DNA from: Seminavis robusta
Lineage: Eukaryota; Bacillariophyta; Bacillariophyceae; Naviculales; Naviculaceae
DNA length: 28,257 bases
Direction: 5' to 3'
Assembly (NCBI GenBank): GCA_903772945.1
Contig: CAICTM010001490.1
Span: 1 to 28,257 of the forward strand
Of the stretch, positions 21,527 to 28,257 are shown piece after piece. The notes beneath the pieces are model-generated. The model saw nothing but the letters and a program-made list of their open reading frames with translations, had not been told where the DNA came from and ran no database searches. Position 1 is the first letter of the stretch; every line of letters begins with the position of its first letter. The translations under genes were made by a program, and so were the position numbers.

Positions 21527-22193
21527 ATCCTTTACTCACTTCTTCTATGCTGCCTAGCTACTATGATACTAGCTAGAGCGCTGGCGACCTAGCTCCGTAG
21601 TAGCTCGTAGGTGTGGTCCCCACGTCCCCACCCGTTCGTAGCACTCTCGAAAGGATACGGTACCGTACAGGATACAGTACAGTCGTGGTGCCTTCTCGAG
21701 CTAATTATATCTCTCGAGCTCCTCCTTCTCGCCCCTTCGGGGCCTTCTCGGTGCTCGGTGGAACAAGCCTTCTTCGAAAAGCAACTGGACGTGAAGCAAT
21801 GACTTCTCAAAACGCGGAAGTGGAGGCCCCTGCAGTGCCGGCACAAGCTTGTTGGAGCAATTTGCATATTTCTGTGTCTTGGTTGCCAAACAAGCTAAGG
21901 TTTAAGGGAAAGACTGCAGAAGCAAGATGCATTCCTTGTTATTGGCGTTTTTAATAGTCAAGTGAGTTATGGCCGTGAACTGCCTGTGAAGGCGGTGGCT
22001 TGCAGTAAAACTACAAGTGCGACCAATTCTTTGGACCTCTTGGTTGTTCGTTGTTGGCCTTGGCTGTCGTGCTTTCAGCAGCTCTTTCGGTTGGGCTTCC
22101 AGCTGCAGGTCACCAGTACTCTGAGTAATTGACTCGAGAAGGTGCACTGTACATCTACCGTTTATTAGCGGCACTTGCTGCTGGCTACTGGGA

Positions 22194-22218
22194 TGATTCG
22201 ATTCGATTCGATTCGATT
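22194..22218. repeat. (ATTCG)n pentanucleotide microsatellite
   Basis: About five GATTC units with one terminal substitution, in non-coding DNA. Confidence 0.85.
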
Positions 22219-22682
22219 TGATTTATTTTATCCGCGTTGAAACTTGACGCCTCCAAAAGCAATAACGCAAGGATCAAGTCAACTTTTGTTGATGAGAGGT
22301 ACATCGTACACGAAGGTGTGCCCCGGCCTACGTATACCCAATCAAGATTTTGCCTTGAAGCACCACTACACAGTGAAGTAGCTAGCTTGCTACTAGGGCT
22401 TGCTGGTAGAAGTAACTGCATCCTCATTACAAGCAATGCACTTGCCATCCTGATCGCTCATCAGTGGGAAGAACGAGTGCAAGCAATGACAACATTTGCT
22501 TAGATCAATCTTTCCTGACTCTTCAAATCAGCGTGCATTCCCATGGGCTGCCACAGGACAGAGACTAGCATTGTAGAGTGGGGGCCAATTTAGCAACAGC
22601 CATAGACTCTACGTGGAGACAGAAAACGTCGAGTTGGGTTGTACGTTTATTTGCGTGTTTGTGTATACACATACATTTAAAA

Positions 22683-22876
22683 CAGCGTTTTGGCGTTTTG
22701 TTTGGCGTTTTTCTCTGTTTTCAGTGTTACTCTATGCAGATTCCACTTACAATCACGTAAGGATGAACAATCTGGATGGTGGTACTGGTGGTTACTTTGG
22801 TAACACTCTATTTGTAGTGCACCAATCCTGCAAAAACGCCAACAAAAACGCCAAAAAAACGCAAACAAAAACGCTG
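22683..22876. repeat. GCGTTTT-based inverted repeat
   Basis: The left arm (22683-22713) carries CAGCGTTTTGGCGTTTTG and a further GGCGTTTTT. The right arm (22831-22876) carries the same words reversed and complemented (AAAAACGCC twice, AAAACGC, ending AACGCTG). The arms enclose about 115 bp. More AAAACGC words follow to about 22906. It may be a foldback transposon or an amplified short motif; no target duplication was identified. Confidence 0.6.
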
Positions 22877-23515
22877 AGATCATAGTCATAAAAACGCTAA
22901 AAACGCATAATAACACACGCTATGGGGACCTGTTATTAGCGTTTAAACGCTACGCTTGACCCTCTAGCGTTGGGGTTCCATCCTCTAGTTGTACCAGTAC
23001 CTGGACCTGTGGAAAGAAGGATCTATCAATAGTGGTCCCGTCTCTGCGGTTGCATGTCAGACTTGCTTGGATGACAGGAGCGGGGACGTACCGGTACCAG
23101 TACACGTATGGTACCAGACCGTATGGTACCGAAATCCAAAAAGAAGGAACACTGAAATGACCGAAAAAGCACACAAACCAGCACACATTATTTGGACCCG
23201 GACTTCTTTCTTTGTCATGGGCCCACGCTGTCTTCTGTCTTTCTCTACAGACGATTTTCTGGGGCAGAAGGCAGGTATATGATTGGTGGAGGAGTACCGT
23301 TAACTCAAGTAAGACACAAGTAAGACATCGAATTACTTAGCCACGAAGTGGATCCTTTTACGTACCACTGTGCTACCTTTTTCCCATTTGGCGCGAAGAA
23401 TAACTGACAATGTCGGATTCCATCTCGCACAAGCATTGCCACAATGATGCCGACCAGTCAATCATAGACCAAGACATAGTCAACAGCAGTAGAGAGTATC
23501 CAAGAAGACTTCAAG

Positions 23516-24763
23516 ATGGTGGGAATATTCCCTGTGGTGAATCCCTATGCAAAGCCCAGGCCATTCGCTGCTCATAATGGAGCCATGGGGCGACAGAGTC
23601 AACAGCGAAATTCGCAGAAAAAAAGAGCCCATCATCTAGCTGCACGAAACAATCCCAAGAAGAAGAAGAAGCGAAAGCCAAAGAAAGGTGACCAGATAAC
23701 TCTCTTTCGAGAAGCGGCATTTGATGCACTGCGAGATTGTGTTGTTTGCAGGGCTCGTGAATTGAAGAAGTTTCTGCCAGGCACTCGAATTCCCAAAAGA
23801 GTACACCACGAACTCTGTATTTTGAACACCAAGACAAAAGGGAAGGGCAATTTGTCAGAAGAGACGAGTGCTGCTGTGCAGGAAGAGAAGAGACTTGAAA
23901 AACTGTACAATACGCCTCTCACTGAGGAAGAGAGGGGGAGTTGGAGGCACTCAACCAAGGAAAACGGTGAGGCATTCTTCGCTCCCAAGCAAGCAGCAAC
24001 CAATTCACAGCCAACAATGCCGACCACTACTGCCACAGCAGTGGAAATGACAGATTCGGTTGAAGAAACAGAAGCTGAAGTGACACCCAATCTGCTGTGC
24101 GAACAGGTGACAAAATTGGTTAGCGACGTGGATTTTAAGGAAAAGCACAACAACAAAAACGCTCCAATTGCAGTCATTGCTTTGGCTGAGGTGATTATCC
24201 CTCTTATCAACAAAGACGCTTCTGTGTTTGAGACTTTCTTCAATGGCATAACAATGGTGGTCCCTAGTTGCAAAGACAATATTCAGCCCTTCTACCATTC
24301 CATCGTTGGCTCCAAATTCCTGCTTGTCGATTGGTCCAGGATGGGTTGCTGCGTACCATGTCCCAACTCACCTTGTAATGGCTTCATGAAGAATACCAGA
24401 ACCAATTACAGCAAGAACAAAACGTTGTTCCCAATCTTCAACTTGGACACGGCTCCAAGCTGGTGCATTGTGCAATCGATGGTTTGTGACTCTTGTAAGG
24501 TCCGATGTGATACTAATTCACCTCGGATTCTGCTGTTCCTTCCATCCTACATCGCAGATCAATACCCCGTTGAGACAAGATATGCACTCACAAACAAGAA
24601 CAGTCACATCTCGCGATCAGCTACCGACCTATTTGAAATTCTGATGGTCACTGTTGGAGGTTGTATTACAGACACCTCAATGCAAATTAGTCGTTTATCC
24701 CAATCTAGTTATAGGGGATATCTATATCTATTCTCTAGTTACATACATGGGGAGTTTAACTGA
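23516..24763 (+). CDS. DUF6729-like transposon-associated protein, C-terminally truncated
   Basis: A 415-residue frame from an ATG that follows an in-frame TAG by about 35 bases. The N-terminus has IFPVVNPYAKPRP and a strongly basic stretch (KKKKKRKPKKG, possible nuclear localisation). A Cys/His motif follows (CVVCRARELKK, then RVHHELCILNTKTKG). The middle is variable and acidic. The C-terminal domain has paired cysteines (CCVPCPNSPCNG; MVCDSCKVRC) and SPRILLFLPSYIADQYPVET, then the NSHISRSATDLFEILM segment. From memory this matches the DUF6729 cysteine domain found next to DDE-type transposase or helicase domains in eukaryotic transposons. Here the family resemblance stops near 24670, the frame ends with unrelated residues, and repeat DNA begins, so the copy looks truncated by later insertion or deletion. 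No RNase H-like catalytic domain is present. Confidence 0.6.
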   Translation: MVGIFPVVNPYAKPRPFAAHNGAMGRQSQQRNSQKKRAHHLAARNNPKKKKKRKPKKGDQITLFREAAFDALRDCVVCRARELKKFLPGTRIPKRVHHELCILNTKTKGKGNLSEETSAAVQEEKRLEKLYNTPLTEEERGSWRHSTKENGEAFFAPKQAATNSQPTMPTTTATAVEMTDSVEETEAEVTPNLLCEQVTKLVSDVDFKEKHNNKNAPIAVIALAEVIIPLINKDASVFETFFNGITMVVPSCKDNIQPFYHSIVGSKFLLVDWSRMGCCVPCPNSPCNGFMKNTRTNYSKNKTLFPIFNLDTAPSWCIVQSMVCDSCKVRCDTNSPRILLFLPSYIADQYPVETRYALTNKNSHISRSATDLFEILMVTVGGCITDTSMQISRLSQSSYRGYLYLFSSYIHGEFN

Positions 24764-24833
24764 TCTATATGGTCACCCCCTTCACTATATCCTTTGAAGT
24801 TGAATCAATCCCAGAAAACATGGAGAAAGATCA

Positions 24834-24919
24834 CTTCTTGGAAATAGCTTAACAGTAAAACAGTATTTTACCTTTACTAAGCTAGAGTGTTACTAGCAAC
24901 CAACACTATTTCCAAGAAG
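24834..24919. repeat. 14-bp inverted repeat at the edge of the repeat domain
   Basis: CTTCTTGGAAATAG (24834-24847) is exactly complementary to CTATTTCCAAGAAG (24906-24919); the second arm recurs at 25011-25024 inside the next tandem unit. It may mark an element terminus. Confidence 0.75.
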
Positions 24920-25107
24920 ATCTACCTCTCGAAGTTCATCTCGAGTTCGAGATCTCGAACATGGTGATATCGACATCAACCACACAGTTCAAGCTATAAG
25001 GTAACCAACACTATTTCCAAGAAGATCTACCTCTCGAAGTTCATCTCGAATTCGAGATCTCGAACATGGTGATATCGACATCAACCACACAGTTCAAGCT
25101 ATAAGGT
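24898..25107. repeat. 105-bp tandem duplication with internal palindrome
   Basis: Two adjacent copies (24898-25002, 25003-25107) match nearly perfectly; the visible difference is GAGTTCGAG versus GAATTCGAG. The start of a third copy (AACCAACA) follows at 25108. Each copy contains GTTCGAGATCTCGAAC, a perfect 16-bp palindrome in copy 1 (24945-24960), reduced to 14 bp in copy 2. High identity means recent duplication. Confidence 0.92.
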
Positions 25108-26140
25108 AACCAACATCGAGTCAAGGTTCAGGCAAAAAGGGCTCTAGCCTCACTGAGAGAGCTATCCCAACAGCCTAACAGGCGAAAAGGAAACACGGAA
25201 TCGTGCCTGAGTCTGTGACCACACCGAATGACTACAACGGAGGATCGACTAATTGACCTCCAGTCAACTCGAGGAGGATACGAACATACCACGTGCAAGA
25301 ACATCACTAACTACACCACTCTATTGCTTGAACGAAGTGAATCCAACAGGAATTGAGTGAATTACATCCAATCAAGTTGGAGCAAGGAACTCAAGACGGA
25401 AGCAAGCTCGCAGGAGTGAGCGAAGCACCAAGACTTTGAGCTGCGAAAACAGCCATCGTATGCAACGTTGCTACGAAAACCAACTACAAGAAGACTCAAC
25501 TGTATGCACCACGCAGTGCAGGAGTGGCAGCCAAGCTATCTAGCTAGCTACCACGACGAGTCCGACGAGTCCAACAAGAACGAAAGGATTCCGGTGTGAT
25601 TCGGAGTCAAGGCTAATACTGTACTGAACCTAACCGTACGAAGCACAGCCTACAGGAGTGACACGACGGAGAAGTGTTACCACGGAAGAGGAACTGGATA
25701 ACAAACTCCAACAGGAATACTACAGAGGTACTTCTGCGGGAGTTCCTCCAGCCTCACTATCAAGCCATCGAAACAGTGCCGACAAAGAAGAGGTGCAAAC
25801 CTTTTTGCGGCACGAAACAAGCCAAATTACCAGGCCGATTACTCGACAACGACAGGTCCTACGGAAGGACTGTCATACACAGAAGTGGGCTACTATACTG
25901 TCACTGACAGGCCCTCAGGAGTGCAAGCACTCGAACCAGACCTCAGAGCGAGTTGCATCCATCGGCAACAGGCTGGATAAGAGCGAATTTGCGAATTTTG
26001 CAATTCAAACAGCCAAGAACAAGAGTAATAGCCGGTTCACAAGCGACCGTACGACGCGACCACTGCAAGCATCAACAAGAACGGTGGCGACTACCAACAC
26101 TACTAGCAAGTCGCTGCCGCTACTGTTGAAGCCATCGGTC

Positions 26141-26215
26141 GTTGATACCGATAGCGACAACAGCGACAGTAGTATCAACAGCGCCAACGCGTTGATACCG
26201 ATAGCAGCAACAGCA
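26141..26215. repeat. 50-bp spaced direct repeat
   Basis: GTTGATACCGATAGC followed by an ACAACAG-like tail occurs at 26141 and 26191, exactly 50 bp apart; the DNA between is also similar in composition (CAACAGCG). Confidence 0.7.
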
Positions 26216-26442
26216 TCGACCAGAAGAAGAAGTGTCGACTGAAGCAACAAGACAAAAGAACAACGACCGCTACCGGTACCAACGAGAAGAAGAAGAGTGT
26301 CGGCAACTGCATGCATGCTGTCGACAGAAGAAGCCATTGCTTTTTGTGAGGAAATCGCTGACAGTGCAATCAGTTCCACGGAACGGCAAAGAACAAGCTG
26401 CAGGTTCAGCGAACAGCCACAAGTCGCTGAACGTCACAAGAA

Positions 26443-26483
26443 AAAGGTATCTTTCGAAAGGTATCTTTCGAAAGGTATCTTTC
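26443..26483. repeat. Three tandem 15-bp hairpin units
   Basis: AAAGGTATCTTTCG is repeated three times with a 15-bp period. Each unit is self-complementary, GAAAG-GTAT-CTTTC, forming a 5-bp stem with a GTAT loop; the first and last units are slightly degenerate at the outer ends. Confidence 0.85.
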
Positions 26484-26589
26484 CCGCACGGAGCCAAATC
26501 TCAAGATCTCTCTGTACGGAACGCAACAAGAGGATTTTCCGTGGAAGATCCAAGCAAACAGCCATGCACCGGTACCTTTACCGGAGCAA

Positions 26590-26622
26590 GTGCTAGCTAC
26601 CGGTAATAGCTAGTGCTAGCTA
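26590..26622. repeat. 12-bp direct repeat GTGCTAGCTACC
   Basis: GTGCTAGCTACC occurs twice, separated by GGTAATAGCTA, which is itself partly complementary to the repeat. It includes the GCTAGC core seen throughout the window. Confidence 0.8.
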
Positions 26623-26738
26623 CCACTACGGAGCGAAGCACATCCAGTGCAAGCTACACACAAGAGCTAATGGAGCAGTGCAAAGCTACAGGAAGCACAG
26701 GAGTGCATCCGCCAGCGTTGAAATAATTTCTTTGGAGA

Positions 26739-26880
26739 GTGTATTGAGTTTTACACTCAGCACCTCCTACCCCTTTCATGGAGTGTGTATTGTGGCATCC
26801 AAGCCACAGCACCTCCTACTACCTTTCATGGAAAGTGTATTGTGCAACTGAAACACCGCACTTCCTCCACTGATTACAGG
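26739..26880 (+). repeat. Three tandem units with differing but paired stems
   Basis: Units start with GTGTATTG at 26739, 26785 and 26835 (spacing 46 and 50). Units 1 and 2 share CAGCACCTCCTAC and CTTTCATGGA after a hairpin; unit 3 keeps CACTTCCTCCAC. The hairpin position is constant but the stems differ: TGAGT/ACTCA (26745-26749, 26755-26759), TGTGGC/GCCACA (26791-26796, 26803-26808), GTGC/GCAC (26842-26845, 26858-26861). Substitutions on one side are matched on the other, which suggests selection for structure at RNA or single-stranded DNA level. Confidence 0.75.
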
Positions 26881-27058
26881 CAAACCTGAGGCAACAACAG
26901 CCTCTAGGTAGGCAACAACAGATACCATTACAAGACCATGCCCTTGCTATTTGATCACAGCAAGTGCACAGGAGTGTGAGGGTACCCAAATCCTACAAGC
27001 CTACAAACCAAATCATCATAACATCCGCCTTTAAAGGCAATGCCGCAACCACCAACGG

Positions 27059-27130
27059 CATCAATGGCTACATCAACAGCCACCATCAATGACTACAACA
27101 ACAGCCAACATCAATGGCTACAACAGCCAA
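27059..27130. repeat. Three tandem CATCAATG units
   Basis: CATCAATGGCTACATCAACA-type units of 25, 25 and 22 bp begin at 27059, 27084 and 27109. The unit sizes are not all multiples of three, which argues against a conserved coding repeat. Confidence 0.8.
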
Positions 27131-27502
27131 CAACGGTATCTACCGCTACCAAACCGATTACAACGAAATCGACCCAACCAAATTCAAATTGCATCTACAA
27201 TAACGGCAACTGCAACAACAGCAGAACGACAGTGAACGTTGAACCGAGTAGCTAGCTACAAGCAAGCCACTCAAGAGTTCACAAGACAAGGAACCAAGCC
27301 ACAGGATGGCTGGAGCAGACAGAGTTTGACCCACAAGCGGGAACCTGATCAAAAGAAACAACAAGAGGGTGCACACCTCAGCTCCACTGCAACTACTGTA
27401 CAGAGATTGCAACCAACCTCGTCTCACACCAACAGAAGTACACCAGTACAACAAATCAAGCCAACCATAGATACAACTACGGACAACTACAAGTTCAGTC
27501 AC

Positions 27503-27588
27503 AGCCTGCTCACAGGAGTGTAAGAGCAGTGACAGAACCAACACTTGTCCTGCCACAGCCATCTCACAGGAGTGTAAGAGCAGTGGCA
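27503..27588 (+). repeat. Duplicated hairpin with CAGGAGTG loop
   Basis: Two copies, 54 bp apart, share TCACAGGAGTGTAAGAGCAG. Each is flanked by an outer stem: GTCA/TGAC in the first and GCCA/TGGC in the second. The first also has an inner CTGCTC/GAGCAG stem; in the second only CTC/GAG remains. The outer-stem change is compensatory. Confidence 0.75.
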
Positions 27589-27711
27589 TCACCAACCAAA
27601 GGATCTACCGACGACATCACCATCGAACCATAATCGACCGTGACACGTCCAGGTCCAGTGGAGCCCATCAAGTTGGAGCATCCACAACTACTACCGAGCA
27701 ACTACTTCCAA

Positions 27712-28257
27712 GGTTTGTTTTGGACTCATTGCAAGCCAGTCGACACGACGACGCGAGATTGGATTACGAAGCCTTTCCAAGGTAGGAGCCTGCTTACCCA
27801 AGCACTGATAGACACTTTGAGTGCTATCGATTCGATTACCCTTGCTGGAGTAAGCTTGCTCTGCCTAGATAGGCTTCTGTGGTCGCACTTGCAATCTCAT
27901 GATGGATCTTCTGAGTCGATCGCGAGAGTCAAACTGAATCGATCTCGTGTCGCTGCTTGTGATTCGATCGCCTCGTGTCATTCGACTCTGGCATGATCGT
28001 TTCTTGTCAGTCGATCTGGTGTGTCAATCTGGATAGATCGATCGGTAGAATTCAAAGGAAGGTTGAAAAAGGTTTGAGACTTTGGTTTTGGTGGGTACAA
28101 CTTTATCAATACCACTCCTGATGTCACTGTTGGCACACTCTGTGAGCTAGCTGTGGCAGGACTTGTCTTGTTGTAGCCAAAGCTGGTTGGTTGGTTTGGA
28201 CATTGGATGCAACTTGGATTGCTTGTGGAGCTTGAGGCGGTGCCTCTAGATTCCTGA
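27712..28257. other. Right-edge non-coding DNA with GATCGAT-rich segment
   Basis: Base composition returns to balanced here. Around 27825-28045 words such as TCGATCG, GATCGAT and CTCGTGTC recur. A + strand frame (27640-27996) has no recognisable family and crosses the composition boundary, so it was not accepted as a gene. I see nothing else to annotate up to the edge. Confidence 0.4.

Larger units (their letters stand above)
20554..23515. other. Repeat-rich intergenic region
   Basis: Almost 3 kb without an accepted gene. It contains a 21-bp tandem duplication, a MITE-like foldback, an (ATTCG)n microsatellite, a GCGTTTT-based inverted repeat, CTAGCTAG at 21569-21576, and GGTACC-rich palindromic stretches at 21655-21670 and 23088-23130. 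The left end should include the promoter of the long minus-strand gene. Open frames here are under 120 codons, overlap repeats and show no known family. Confidence 0.55.
25108..27711 (+). repeat. T-poor, A/C-rich repeat domain, possible non-autonomous retroelement
   Basis: From about 24.9 kb to about 27.7 kb the + strand has few T (about 15-17% in lines I sampled) and is rich in CAA, ACA and AAG. No convincing protein is encoded: the longest + frame (25658-26242) is Ser/Thr/Arg-rich and lacks any known family. The domain carries eight exact CAGGAGTG words and several local tandem repeats, many able to form hairpins. It follows a truncated transposon gene. Candidates are the leader or internal region of an LTR retroelement, a non-autonomous derivative, or a long structured transcript. 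No LTR pair, primer-binding site or polypurine tract was found, so the class is open. Confidence 0.45.

Noticed and set aside
23632..24279. Minus-strand open frame of 215 codons
   Set aside because: It is antisense to the DUF6729-like gene, which has the paired-Cys domain.
25658..26242. Plus-strand frame of 194 codons in the A/C-rich domain
   Set aside because: Low stop frequency is expected from the low T content; no domain, and internal direct repeats have periods (50 bp) that are not multiples of three.
24898..27588. CRISPR array
   Set aside because: The tandem units lack regular repeat-spacer layout, the genome is eukaryotic, and no cas genes are present.
27158..27595. Minus-strand Leu/Val/Ser-rich frame of 145 codons
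   Set aside because: It is the complement of CAA/ACA-rich DNA and overlaps tandem hairpins; no family resemblance.
1..28257. tRNA or rRNA genes
   Set aside because: I looked for conserved TTCGANNC/GGTTCGAATC-type blocks with a matching acceptor stem and for rRNA cores and saw none; a covariance scan could still find one.

Overview
The window is nuclear DNA of a photosynthetic eukaryote, most likely a stramenopile alga and probably a pennate diatom. Four things point that way. Coding exons are interrupted by short GT-AG introns of about 60-120 nt. A plastid lipid-associated (fibrillin) protein starts with a signal peptide with Phe at the expected cleavage site, as in secondary plastids. A transmembrane LRR protein has the cytosolic tail / TM / Pro-Thr linker / LRR layout of the large diatom LRR families. 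A DUF6729-like gene resembles transposon-associated families of diatoms. The architecture recalls Seminavis robusta, but that is memory-based inference, not a database result.

Layout. 1-604: 5' part of an unrecognised minus-strand gene running off the left edge. 605-2582: non-coding, with microsatellites, foldbacks and CTAGCTAG clusters. 2583-5106 (+): LRR transmembrane protein, two exons. 5828-6783 (-): plastid fibrillin, two exons. 7508-9137 (-): PMR5/PC-esterase-like SGNH protein with a membrane anchor and coiled coil, containing one frame change. 9138-11992: mostly non-coding, with a relic of an FAD-dependent desaturase/amine-oxidase-like gene. 11993-13816 (+): fucosyltransferase-like protein with two offsetting frame breaks. 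13849-14987 (+): LRR-like relic. 15236-17023 (+): GT32/OCH1-like glycosyltransferase with five exons and a DXD motif. 17471-20553 (-): long disordered protein with a quasi-periodic array of basophilic phosphosite motifs.

20554-23515 is non-coding and holds a MITE-like element and other foldbacks. 23516-24763 (+) is a truncated transposon-type gene (DUF6729-like). From about 24.9 to 27.7 kb the + strand becomes T-poor and A/C-rich with no convincing gene. This domain is packed with tandem repeats and small predicted hairpins, including eight exact copies of CAGGAGTG that mostly sit as AGGA loops, and a three-unit array whose stems differ in sequence but still pair. I regard it as the most interesting and least explained part of the window; a non-autonomous retroelement or structured non-coding RNA are the leading ideas.

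Functionally, the left 17 kb is enriched in secretory-pathway and cell-surface functions (LRR ectodomain, SGNH acyl-esterase/transferase, fucosyltransferase-like, GT32), which fits cell-wall or extracellular polysaccharide biology. Several genes need a frame change to restore family homology, so either pseudogenisation or residual assembly indels affect the window.
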